Source of the DNA: Hirsutella rhossiliensis
Taxonomy: Eukaryota > Ascomycota > Sordariomycetes > Hypocreales > Ophiocordycipitaceae
Direction of reading: 5' to 3'
Length of the DNA stretch: 64,000 nt
Assembly (NCBI RefSeq): GCF_020360975.1
Contig: NW_025408667.1
Span: forward strand, 2,790,001-2,854,000
How positions within the stretch are numbered: position 1 is the first letter of the stretch; every line of letters begins with the position of its first letter. The notes below the pieces were generated by a model. That model ran no database searches. It was not told the origin of the DNA and worked only from the letters and a program-made list of their open reading frames with translations. Positions 49,065 to 58,969 of this stretch are shown here, one piece after another. The position numbers and the translations under genes were made by a program.

Positions 49065-51646
49065 AAAGTTAGTTCGAATCTAGCTAAGGGTATAATTAAT
49101 TATTAGTTAGACTAGTAAACTACGCTAACCTACTTATTAATTAGCTAATTAGCGCTTTTAAAAGCGCTTATAAATATACTAGTAGTCTAGCCCTACTATA
49201 AGTAAGCTAGCCTAGACCTTACTTACTTAGACCTAGTAACGAATTTATTAAGACCTCCCTTTAACCTTAGTCTAGGCCCCTTAACTAGGAAAATAAAAAC
49301 CTAAGGCTAATACTAGTAACTTAATAAGTATAGCGTAAAGCTAGTATAATAACCTAACTACTAGCCTAGCTAAAGGCCGGTATTAATAAAATTAGCCCGC
49401 TAAGCCTTATAGTAGAAAACTAAAGTAAAGCTTAGGAAGATATCGTTATAAGATAAGGTTAAAGATAATTATATAATTAACTACTAACTAAAAAGCGCTC
49501 GTACTACTAATTAACGCTATATACCTTATATATATAAAGGAGTTACTTTCTAAGTTTACTTTATAGTAGGGCTAATATAATTCTAACTAACTATAATAAT
49601 AGATAAGATAGCTAGTATAAAATTCCTATATATTATAACCGCGACCTAGTATAAGGGCGGACTAGCTATAAAAAGAGGGGAGGGTTTTCCTTAAAGTACT
49701 TTAGTTTCTCTTTTTTATTTAACGTCGAAGTTTTAAATACCTTTAGATAGGTTACTAGTATAATCTTAATAATAATAATAATATAATAAGAAGACCCCTT
49801 TATAGTCTTAAATAGATCTATATTTAGCTAAGCGACTATTAAATTTAGTAATAGTAAAGCTATTTACTTAGTTAGCTCTATTACTTTTAAAATACTAGTT
49901 AAAAGGATTACGTTTATATTATCTAGGCTTATACCTATTTCTTACTTTCTTTAGCTAATATAAACCGTCTTAGCGTTTACTTTAATAATATTATAAATAT
50001 ACTTAATTATACTAATTATTATACTAATTACTAAATAAGTATCTTTATTACCTAAGAATAAAAATACCCTTAGTTCTTTCTCTTAAAGGCTAAAGACTTA
50101 ATTACTTTTCTTATAAAGACTAAGATTTATATACTTTACTAACAATTTAAATACTTAGTAGTCCTTAAGCTATATTACTTTTTAAAGTAAGCTAGCTATA
50201 GCGACGTTTTAATAGGAATATTAAAGAAAATCTTTAAGTTCTACTATTACTATTAAATATATTTATAAGCCTTAAGATGTTTTAAATTTACCTTTTAAGA
50301 TAACTAAGAGTTTAAGTACGAAATTATTATTAATATAATATACCTAGGAAGCCTATAACGCCTTATTATATAAGCTATAAATATAGCTACTACCTTTTAA
50401 AGAGTAAGATTCCTACCTTTAATATTAGCTAAGGATATATAAGAGACCCTTTAGACTATTTAAATTAATATATACCTTAGACCCTTTAATACTATTTAAT
50501 ATAACGTAAGGACTAACTTTACTTTAATAGAGTTCTACTAAGAAGTAAAACTTATAGGGATTAAATACTCTTAAGTGCCTATTAAGATATATTAGTTTAT
50601 TAGAAAAATTAAAAGATATTACGCCCTCCTTTAATACGTATATAATATTATAAATATAAAACTAAGTAATATTACCTTTATTAAAGTAGTATATTAAATA
50701 GCTATAAAAGCTATTAACGATATAGCTAAACTTAATAGGATTATTCGAACTTTACTTATCTTTAGCGCTTACTTTTATTTAACTATAAAATCGCCTCTTT
50801 TTACTTTTACCTTAAAAAGGTTAGCTAAAATATAGAAAGTAATAAAGACGCTCCGCTAACTCTTAGCGGAAAGATAAGTTAAAAATGCATTTTATATATA
50901 TAATAAACCGTCTACCTCTAACGTTTTATCCCTCCTACTATAAAGTAAAGTTTATATTTAAAGAGAAAAAGATATTTAGTAAGGACCTTTTTAGATCACT
51001 TTAATTAATAAATATAACGTTACTATTAATATAGTTAATAGCCCTTAAGTCTTTTATTCTTTATATATATAGCTATACTTATATAATAACTCTTTAATCC
51101 CTTAAGTTTATACCCTTACCTAAGATAAAGAAGAAACCCCTAACTAACCTTACCCCTTAGCACCTTATAAGAGAGGACGCTTACTTAGATCTAAGAATAA
51201 GCTAAAGGATTTAATTATAATAACCGCTCCTTTAAGCTAAAGTTTCCTAACTTAAAAGGAATAAGATATATATACTTTATCTATTAAACTTAAGAATAAA
51301 GGTATTATTACTACTCCTAGTGCCCTATTTAAAAAATTTAATAATATTAAGATTACTAACCTTATAAAAAGAGATATATTTAGCTTTTAAAGATATAATC
51401 GAATAATTTATAGTAATTATTATATCTTTTACTCTTAAATAGTTTATATAGTTAAAGGTAAAGATATTAAACTATATAAGAAATTATAACTTATTATTAA
51501 AAGATATAGCGACTTTAAGAAGACTACCTTATTAATATAATCCCTAATAATTTAATATATTAGTTAAAGACTTATTTTAGCTATTACTCTTAAACCTTTT
51601 TAAGGTAATAGTATAACCCTTTCCTTTTACGATATTACTTAAGTAT
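49065..51646 (+). mobile_element. Copia-type pol fragment D (integrase to start of RT)
   Basis: RIP-degraded element on the plus strand. From about 50165 it reads as integrase: an L-R-P-F-N-T-I stretch, then N-F-T-x-x-E-F-Y-x-E-V near 50510-50550, then I-K-R-Y-Y-A-L-L, A-I-K-A-I-N-D, and a C-terminal W-R-E-K-D-G-W-x-G-P-like segment near 50965-51000. R-x-L-L-R-S-K-N-K, resembling the G-R-P-x-G-S-K-N-K tail, follows near 51175-51200. From 51330 the start of copia RT is recognisable, and it is cut at 51646 by a solo LTR. The order integrase before RT makes it copia-like. The first 700 bp (with a TATAAAAAGAGGGG box near 49671) may be its LTR or leader. Confidence 0.65.
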
Positions 51647-51651
51647 ACTTA

Positions 51652-52348
51652 TATAAGAAGGTATGAGCAATAAGCGTAGAATCGGGTAATCGATAACGTA
51701 AGCGGAAAGATCGGTCGAAGGAGTATAGGGTAGGATTTCGTCCGGAATTTATAACGAGCATATAAGGGGCTGAATAATATATTAAAAGAATAGCGTTGCA
51801 AAAGATGCTTGTAAACTTGCTTGTTCAATCTACTACTCCCAGGGAAATCCTTCGTCTTTTATAGACCATTGCTCGCCCACTAGTAGACCAATTAGTCAGC
51901 TTTCTAGCACATTCTATAGTGCTTAAAAAGCTCTATCTATAGTATATCTTCCTAACTTAGTAGGTGGTCTGATTGTGGCGTGATGGTTGACGTAAGACTA
52001 TGGGTTCTGGCATGAGTAGTGGATTTGACTAGAATGTTCTATGCCCCACCTATTCTCGTATCGCGGATATCTTCGGAACCGCTAGGCCAAAATAGGCAAT
52101 AGGGTATCCGTTCTGCTCGTAATTGACTTATGCATTTTATATATATTTTTGTTTGTAAGGATAGGCTTATCCTAACCTGCTTTTCCTAGAGGAAGGTATA
52201 GTTATCTAGTAGAGGTCTTTGTCTTTTAAGGGTTATTCCCTTAGACTGTATTATAGAGCCTCTTTTTACTAGCTTATTCTATAAAGCCTCCCTATGCCTG
52301 TTATTTCTTTATAACAGTAAAATAGGAATATAAGGGTATATTCTTATA
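51652..52348. repeat. Solo LTR of family C
   Basis: 697 bp, homologous to 24015-24710 and clearly less RIP-damaged (many TG and CA dinucleotides left in 51960-52150). Perfect target duplication ACTTA at 51647-51651 and 52349-52353. It interrupts the copia D reading frame. Confidence 0.92.
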
Positions 52349-52358
52349 ACTTATAATC

Positions 52359-52875
52359 TATAAGGAACGGTGTTCCTACTATAAATAAAGCAGCTATAAT
52401 ATACTCTCCCGATTATATAAGCTAATAAGTAGTATATTAATTCTAGATAAAATCCTATCCTATAGAGCAAGAATCGCTCGTTATTCTATATATTATTATA
52501 TATTAAACGGGTTGCCGGTTATCGTATAATTAGGAATCGAAGGAATAGAGCTAGCTTAGAATGCTAGCTAAGACCTCTTAAGAACACTAGCACGACCAAC
52601 CTCCTTTAAACACGAATATTAGTAGAACTAAGAAACTTCTAGATTTACTCGAGGTATCACGGAATTCCCTAGTCTTAGGGCTATACGGCAGCTTAAATCT
52701 AGTCCTAAAGGGTTCTTCCGTTTAGCTATAATTATCTATATAAGATAGTATATCCGCTAGTAGATAGATAGAGAATAATTAACTTTAACACCTCTTCTAT
52801 ATACTAATATATTACTAATAAATTCTATTGAAAATCCTACCTTATACTCCCTCTTCCCCTCTATTACGTAGTCTT
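52359..52875 (+). repeat. Truncated LTR of family B at the chromosome border
   Basis: Inverted relative to the other B LTRs in the window: it begins TATAAGGAACGG (the coding 5' end) and matches 517 of 568 bp. The last 51 bp are missing. Homology ends at GTAGTCTT (52875), inside the CACGTA-AGAC-TACGTG palindrome of this LTR, and GC-rich unique sequence starts at the next base. It has no duplication on the right. It is the last repeat of the AT-rich block. Confidence 0.9.
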
Positions 52876-53193
52876 CGAAGTGATCGACGCCTCTGTATTC
52901 CTTGCCAAGGAAAATGGGCATAAAGGAACAGTAGACAATTCGCCTGCGAGCTCGCGATACTTGCCTCTCTGGTCTCCATGCGCCCCAAGGTCGGTCCCGG
53001 GTTTCGCCGGGTCTTGAAACTGATCGATGCTGGGTGTCGGGGCCGGCCGGGGCGCAACGACTCCGGCTCCGGAGCTCGGACACGCACGGCCCCCACACTT
53101 CGGTATAAGCAATCACTTCCTCGGGCAAGTTAAGAATCAAATGGCACGCCCATGCTTTCTTGGAATGCATCGCTGGACGTAACTTCACTGGCC
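52876..53193 (+). promoter_or_regulatory. Upstream region of the MFS gene, with a 13-codon uORF
   Basis: Unique GC-balanced sequence between the last retroelement and the MFS start; this is all the promoter that is left. A short upstream ORF starts at ATG 53141 and ends at TAA 53180-53182, 11 bases before the preferred start at 53194. If translated it could reduce initiation at the transporter. No clear TATA box was seen. The many open frames on the other strand here look like chance frames of GC-rich sequence. Confidence 0.45.
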
Positions 53194-54798
53194 ATGGACA
53201 CCTCATCTCCGCATCGTCATCGGGGCCGGCCGGCCCAGCCGGAAATGGTCCAGGCCGACACCCGTGCATCAACCAGCAACCGGCGCGAGCGGCATCAATC
53301 TTCGGACGCAGCCCGCAGAAGCAGTCCCCAGCCCGGTCACGATGACGGCTGGCAGCACGTCCGCCGGGCCGTGGCCGACATGAACGCGGCCCGGGACTGG
53401 ACCGGCCCCGATGACCCGGACAACCCGCGAAACTTCCCCTTCTCGCAGCGCATCTTCAGCGCCATGGCCATCACGGGGCTCGCCACCGTCGCCACCGTCG
53501 CAGGTGCCATGTATGCGCCTGCCCAGGACGACGTGGCCGCCTTCTTCGCATGCAGCCACGAAGTCGCCGTCCTGCCGCTGTCGCTCTACAACCTCGGCCT
53601 CGCCTTTGGCCCCGTCGTCGGCGCGCCCCTTTCAGAGACGTACGGACGCAAAGCCGTGTCCACGGTCACGGCACCCATCTTCGCCGCCTTTATTCTCGGC
53701 GCCGGCTTCAGCAGCACCGTCGCCGGCCTCGCTGTCTGTCGCTTCTTCGCCGGCATGTTCTCCTCGTCGCTCATTAACAACGCGCCCGCCACCATCCTCG
53801 ACTCTTCTGCCGGGCGCTATCGTGGTGTGACTCTCGCCGTTTACTACACGCTGCCCTCCTTTGGCGCCGCCTTGGGTCCTCTGATGGGCGGCTTCATCGT
53901 CCATGCCGGCGGCTGGCGCTGGACACAATGGGCCTCGGTCCTTCTCGCCGTCACTTTGTATGTGCCCGTGTGCTTCACCCGCGAGACGTACAAAAAGGTC
54001 ATTTTGCGCCGCCGCGCCATTCGCCTGGGTCTCGACGCTTCATCCCAGCGTACATCCACTGGTCGTGCGTTCCGGTACTTTGCGACGACGCTGATCCAGC
54101 GGCCACTGCATATGCTCCTCACCGAACCCATTGTGACCCTTGTCAGCATCTACAACGGCTTCCTGTACGGTCTCTTGTATACCTTTGTCATTGCGGTCCC
54201 CTGGATCTTTCGTGAATATTATGGCTTCAACAAGACGAGCGAGGCCTTGTCCTTCCTTGGCCTCGTTGTCGGAACGCTCGCCGCGTCCACGCCCCTGATT
54301 CTCATCGACCTGCAATATTACCAGAAGCGGCTGACGCAGTGGCAGCAGTCTCATCCGCCCGGCGGGGAGGGCGTTGAGGAGCCGCTGCCATCCGAACACC
54401 GTCTCGTGGGCGCCATGGTTGGAAGTCTCATGCTGCCCGCCAGCCTCTTTCTCGTCGCCTGGACTGCGCAGTTCCGCGTCTACTGGATAGTCCCCATGGT
54501 CTTCCAGGGTTTCGTCATGCTGAGCTCCCTACTTGTCTACGCCAGCGCCAACTTGTTTATGCTCGACGCCTACGGGCCGCTGTACGGTGCTTCGGCGTCG
54601 AGTGCCATGATGCTTAGTCGCTATACTCTCAGCGCAGCTTTTCCTCTCTTCACCCTCCAGATGTACAGGGCGCTGGGGGTCGGTTGGGCGACGAGTCTGC
54701 TTGGCTTTGTGACCATTACCATGGCGCCCATTCCCTGGTGCTTCTGGGTCTATGGCGAGAGGCTCAGGCGGAGGAGCAGGTACGAGAGGAGTGCGTAG
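53194..54798 (+). CDS. MFS transporter, DHA1-type multidrug/polyamine:H+ antiporter family
   Basis: Single-exon gene for a 534-residue 12-helix membrane protein of the major facilitator superfamily. The cytosolic N-tail contains G-P-D-D-P-D-N-P-R-N (residues 71-80), the fungal DHA1 signature just before helix 1. The motif-A equivalent is P-L-S-E-T-Y-G-R-K (145-153). The antiporter motif C in helix 5 is G-A-A-L-G-P-L-M-G-G (224-233), followed by G-W-R-W. R-E-T-Y-K-K-V-I-L in the central loop is also typical. These features fit the TPO1/FLU1-like drug, polyamine or toxin exporters of the plasma membrane; the substrate cannot be told. I chose ATG 53194 (GCCATGG, strong context) over the in-frame ATG 53152 (C at -3), which would add 14 residues. 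It converges with thymidylate synthase and starts only 318 bp from RIP-mutated repeats. Confidence 0.93.
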   Translation: MDTSSPHRHRGRPAQPEMVQADTRASTSNRRERHQSSDAARRSSPQPGHDDGWQHVRRAVADMNAARDWTGPDDPDNPRNFPFSQRIFSAMAITGLATVATVAGAMYAPAQDDVAAFFACSHEVAVLPLSLYNLGLAFGPVVGAPLSETYGRKAVSTVTAPIFAAFILGAGFSSTVAGLAVCRFFAGMFSSSLINNAPATILDSSAGRYRGVTLAVYYTLPSFGAALGPLMGGFIVHAGGWRWTQWASVLLAVTLYVPVCFTRETYKKVILRRRAIRLGLDASSQRTSTGRAFRYFATTLIQRPLHMLLTEPIVTLVSIYNGFLYGLLYTFVIAVPWIFREYYGFNKTSEALSFLGLVVGTLAASTPLILIDLQYYQKRLTQWQQSHPPGGEGVEEPLPSEHRLVGAMVGSLMLPASLFLVAWTAQFRVYWIVPMVFQGFVMLSSLLVYASANLFMLDAYGPLYGASASSAMMLSRYTLSAAFPLFTLQMYRALGVGWATSLLGFVTITMAPIPWCFWVYGERLRRRSRYERSA

Positions 54799-55327
54799 AC
54801 CAAGAGTATTACACGTACGCTTCGCCGTTGGTGCGGGCTGCTTTGAAAATTGTGGCCTACGGTAGAGATGAAATTGATGACGACAAGGCAGGTAATGTCC
54901 ACGAGACGGACTATGCCTGGCGCGTTGATCCCAGGGGCAAGTCGACGGAGTGTATATAGGCGGGAGGTATGTCGATATGGGGACAGAGCCGAACAACCGA
55001 TCAAGGGCAAGACCGTGTTGAGAAACATGTCAAAATGGAAAGTCTTTGCTAATTGCAGGTCCCAGTTGGCTCTTGCGTCGCTCGCCTTGGTTAGATTGAT
55101 CTTGATCGCATTATATTCCAGACTCCCGGTGTCCCAATCAACCCTGCATCATTCTTGAAGTCCCGCCTATTTCCATCTATCTCTATTCAAGGCAATTACT
55201 CCGAGAGACGCCAACAAAAATTATGGAAAGGAGCAGTTCGTACTCAGTCAGTCGCTGGAAGATCTACGGTACAGCCTCAGCTCGACATGCCAACGTCTTG
55301 CTTTGGGCAATACTCAGCCCCACGATC
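54799..55327. other. Convergent 3' intergenic region
   Basis: Lies between the stop of the MFS gene and the stop of thymidylate synthase. It should hold both 3' UTRs. I see no gene, repeat or RNA in it. Confidence 0.6.
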
Positions 55328-56308
55328 TCAAACAGACATCTTCATCGGGATGGACTTGTGCGGATTGTAGCCCTTGACGACGAGTTCTTCGGCTTTCCAG
55401 CCATCGATGCTGCCTGCCTTTTCGCGCGCGATTTCAAATTCGGGGAAGTTCCGCGGCTCGCGCTCCAGTTGCTCCTTGAGCGCATCGACATGGTCGAGAT
55501 AGACGTGCGCATCGCCCATGACGTGCGTGAGGCTGCCCGGCACGAGATCGCAGACGTGCGCAAGCATGTGTGTCAGCAGCGCGTAGCTGGCTATGTTGAA
55601 GGGAACGCCGAGTCCCATGTCGCACGACCTTTGGTACAGCTGGCAGTGCAGATGGCCCTTGGGCTTCTTGTCTCCGCCGTCGCCATTCTCTGTTCCGGTC
55701 CGCGGATATGACACGTAGAACTGGGCAAACATATGGCAGGGCGGCAGGGCCATGCTCTTGAGGTCGCGGGGGTTCCAAGCGGAGAGGATGATGCGACGAT
55801 CGTACGGTGTCGTTCGCAGCTTGTGGATAACGTCGGCGAGCTGATCGACACCCTTTCCCGTATAGTCGGCTTTGGAATCAACATAGTCGGCCCCAAAGTG
55901 TCGCCACTGGAAGCCGTATACGGGGCCCAGGTCACCGACTTGGCGGTGCGACAAGCCCACGCTATCAAGGAATTCGCGCGAGCCGTTGCCATCCCAAATC
56001 TTGACGCCAGCTTCGCTCAGTGCCAGCGACGACGTGTTGCCCTCGATGAACCATAGCAGCTCGGCGACGACGGCTTTGAGGAAGACGCGTTTCGTGGTCA
56101 GGAGCGGCAGAATCGGGGTTCCATTCTTGTTCAGCGAGAACTTTAACGGCCGCGGAGCAAAGATGGAGTAGGTTCCTGTGCCGGTGCTGCGATGGCATCA
56201 GCAGTCAATCTTGGAGGCTCGAAAGAGGGCTGCTTACCGGTCCGGTCGATGCTCGCCCTGGTCAAGGATCTCTCGCACAAGATCGAGGTACTGGTGTTCT
56301 TCATGCAT
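55328..56308 (-). CDS. TMP1: Thymidylate synthase
   Basis: Makes dTMP from dUMP using methylene-tetrahydrofolate, the last step of de novo thymidylate synthesis. Structure: complement(join(55328..56186,56238..56308)), 309 residues, the usual size for fungi. Exon 1 (71 nt) encodes [10 protein letters not shown]. The 51-bp intron 56187-56237 has GTAAGC and GCAG borders and a CTGAT branch-like site. Exon 2 opens with R-T-G-T-G-T (residues 24-29, phosphate-binding arginine region). It contains the catalytic cysteine in L-P-P-C-H-M-F (Cys174), the double arginine of Y-D-R-R-I-I-L, F-N-I-A-S-Y (cofactor/dUMP binding) and the C-terminal P-M-K-M-S-V closing segment. All key residues are intact. The start is the first ATG after an in-frame TGA. 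It is divergent from the methyltransferase at 57053. Confidence 0.96.
56187..56237 (-). other. Intron of thymidylate synthase
   Basis: 51 bp, GTAAGC...CGCAG on the minus strand. It splits the arginine codon just before the T-G-T-G-T motif. Removing it joins the two exons in frame and restores the conserved N-terminus. Confidence 0.92.
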
Positions 56309-57052
56309 CGTATTGCGTCTTTGACAGCTGTTGGGGGGCAGGTTGCGGCGCTGCTTCACGGAAAGGGTGGCAATGTGCTGGATGGGACCGGTTGAACTTC
56401 AGGGGGAAAGAGAGGGAAACAAGACGCGTCTGGCAGAGACGCGTTAAGTGCGTGCGGGAGCCCCACCATGCTTGTAGAGAGGGTGGTGAGGGGTTCTGGA
56501 GCTAGGACCAGGAGCCCCTGACCTACCCTATACCTCTCGACGCCCAACGCCATATCCACCGTCCGAGCTCGATTCTGAACCATTCTCTACTTAACCCACT
56601 GTCCGCAATTTTCTCTTTCTTCCAGGGTCACCCGAAGAATCCCTCCCTAGTACAGTTGAAGATGTCACCGGGCGGGCCCTTGTTGTTGCTTGGTTGGACC
56701 AAGCCTTTTTTGCCTCATGCATATGTCGGCCCATGGCAGGGGGGTTTATTAGCATTGCTTTTGCCCACTTGGGCCAAGAGTAGGACCAAGACACTCCCAG
56801 AAGAACAAACTGTGATTCCAGCCCTGTCACGTATATGTGGGCCCCACGGAGCAAACGCCGTATATCAGCCAGTGTCGTCATGGTGTGGATCAGGTCTTAA
56901 CGCTGACAGGGCGCAAACACAAGTTGTATCGTCACCAATCGCATCGAACTGTCAAAAAGGGATTCCAACTACAAACGCTGTTCGTTCTGCCTTTCTCACC
57001 CCAGCCGCCCAATCTGAACCAGAGCCGCCGCCACCTTTCACGACAAGCCGGC
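56309..57052. promoter_or_regulatory. Divergent intergenic region
   Basis: About 745 bp between the thymidylate synthase start (minus) and the methyltransferase start (plus), presumably holding both promoters and 5' UTRs. Long frames on both strands (for example one opening at 56656) do not resemble a protein family and run through the downstream gene out of phase. I saw no clear MCB-like (ACGCGT) cluster, although single ACGCGT words occur at about 56423-56428 and 56439-56444, upstream of thymidylate synthase. Confidence 0.45.
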
Positions 57053-58071
57053 ATGACGGAATCCTGCAACGAACCTACTGGCCGTCTGGTCTCGCACTTC
57101 GCCGGCAGGTACGTGGAAACTCGCCCAGCCCAGTGGAATTCGCTCACCTTCGTATCCGCTCACCTTTGCAAGATCCCACGCAGGCCACACTCGGGGCTGG
57201 TCGGAGCTGTGGGAGTCCGATCAAAGTGGCTTTTGGGACCGCGGAAAGCCGTCTCCCGCACTCATTGACTTTGTTGAGTCGCGGCCCGAGGTGTTGCATC
57301 CGCCCCCAGAAGAGAGACGCTTGCGAGCGCTTGTCCCAGTATGCTGTTCCCTCCGGCCACACAGGCCCTGCCGCCTGTACTACGTGTACTGAATCAAACG
57401 GCAGGGCTGTGGCAAAGGCTATGACGTTGCCATGCTGGCGCTTCATGGATTTGACGTCTACGGCCTCGAAGTTTCCGAAAAGGGGGCTCAAGTGGCGAGG
57501 AGTTATGTGGCATCTGAGCTCGTCCAGCCTAATGAACTCAACTATGCCAACAGAGACGAATGGCTTTCTACACCGCGGGGTGCACCGGAGATAATTACGG
57601 GCGACTTCTTTAAGCGAGACTGGCAGTGGCAAGTTACTTGCACTGAGGACGGCGTCACCGGATTTGATCTCATTTACGATTACACTGTACGTCGGCTCTT
57701 CATACGCCATTTCTATCATGCAGCGAATAGAAACTCACCAACCAACCCAACAGTTTCTCTGCGCCATTCTCCCAGGGATGCGCAAGAACTGGGCTCGGCG
57801 CATGGGCGAGCTGCTGGCGCCTGGAGGCGTTCTGATATGTCTCGAGTTTCCTCTTTACAAGGACCTCAACGCCCCAGGGCCCCCCTGGGGGCTTCGTGGC
57901 GTGCATTGGAACCTCTTGGCTCAAGGAGAAGATGGTATTCTTGACGGACCTGTGGGCGAGGCCGGTCCTACCAATGGGCGCTTTGACAGGGTTCTTTACT
58001 TGAAACCTCCTCGATCTTACGAGAATGGAAAGGGGACAGATATGCTAAGTGTATGGGCCCTCAAGTCATGA
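57053..58071 (+). CDS. Thiopurine S-methyltransferase-family (thiol methyltransferase-like) protein
   Basis: SAM-dependent methyltransferase of the TPMT/thiol-methyltransferase group, 273 residues, cytosolic by sequence. Model: join(57053..57108,57173..57338,57405..57686,57754..58071). Residues 20-74 carry H-T-R-G-W-S-E-L-W-E and F-W-D-R-G-K-P-S-P-A-L, the family's N-terminal substrate/SAM loop. The SAM motif I is V-P-G-C-G-K-G-Y-D-V (about 73-82), with acidic Glu96 in Y-G-L-E-V-S. F-D-L-I-Y-D-Y-T-F spans intron 3, then L-L-A-P-G-G-V-L-I-C-L. Introns 2 (66 bp) and 3 (67 bp) have standard GT/AG ends. Intron 1 (57109-57172) needs a GCAAG acceptor, because the next CAG (57181-57183) gives a premature stop. 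The family methylates thiols, sulfide or halides; the substrate here is unknown. Confidence 0.88.
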
Positions 58072-58969
58072 TAATGACTGGAGTCGCTCATGCCTTGTAT
58101 AGACGCTTGCACACTTCCGACAGCCACTCCGAGGCCAAATGCTGTCTCAGAGTTCGATATTGTACAGCACGTTGCCATGCTTCTCCTTGAACAATGTCTC
58201 GTGCTGCGGGCCATTTGGCGACAATGTTCCAAACCGGCATCAATGGACCCAGAGTGGACAATGCAGTGGGCAACGTCAATGCCCATCCCGATGCGGCTTC
58301 AACAAACCCAAGCTAACAACGGATTGTGCGCTGTGATGCCATCACAGTGGCCATGACAAGTGGGGTGTCAGTATCGCCGGCTTGCGCCAAGATCAGCATG
58401 CGCTTCTAGCTCTTTGTCCTGAAGCACCCAATTCTGGCTTATTGACAAGCTCGTGTATTCATTTCTATTTGCCCTGGTTTTCCCGCGCTCGGATGGTACG
58501 AGTCTGTAAGCGACCGGCCTGCCTCACCTGCCGGAAGTCCGGCCTCGGCAGGCCGAAGCGCTGAGAATGCCAGCTTATGGTGTATCACAAGGTGCATCCG
58601 CGTACGCCCATGCCGACATGGCACGCGACGCCCTAAGCCAGGCACGCTTCAAGGCAGATACAACTCCGTCACGGGCATCACGCTTTTGACGTCGATGTTC
58701 TGAACCTGCCTGTGGGTGTGACACCCCATGTGGTGTCGTGAACGTCCATTTGGGACCTGTCAGCCTGCTGGCTGTGCTATTGCACCAACCTTCAGCACAA
58801 AATAGTATCGATATGATATCACAATCCGGCACGGAGGCAAGGATTGGACCTACAGCATGCTGGGCTTGGGCGCTGCGGCCGGCTGGCGCTGCGCAGTTCC
58901 CCAGCCGCCTTGCCCTCTCGTGCTTCAAGTGGTGGTAGAAGCTGGAACAAATGACAGCCTTGCCGCAGC
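58072..58969. other. Intergenic region without a recognisable gene
   Basis: About 900 bp. Open frames on both strands are short and resemble no family I know. An 8-bp perfect inverted repeat (GGCCTGCC at 58516-58523, GGCAGGCC at 58547-58554, 23-base loop) could form a hairpin but has no following T-run to act as a terminator. Some of the stretch may be an eroded upstream part of the LINE remnant that follows. Confidence 0.5.

Noticed and set aside
1..52875. CRISPR-like or satellite arrays among the many repeats
   Set aside because: The repeats are long, dispersed LTRs and internal regions with target duplications; no regular short-repeat/spacer pattern exists.
52757..53272. 171-codon minus-strand frame and neighbouring 82-84 codon frames
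   Set aside because: They cross the border between LTR sequence and unique GC-rich DNA and resemble no protein; chance open frames in GC-rich sequence.
56656..57594. 312-codon plus-strand frame
   Set aside because: It overlaps the methyltransferase gene out of phase and has no family features; the spliced methyltransferase model explains the conservation.
58516..58554. GC-rich inverted repeat as a terminator
   Set aside because: No T-run and a eukaryotic context; kept only as a possible hairpin in the intergenic entry.
58382..58564. Possible zinc-cluster end (C-K-R-P-A-C-L-T-C-R-K)
   Set aside because: Only part of a Zn2Cys6-like spacing, no upstream or downstream support, and it ends right after the motif.
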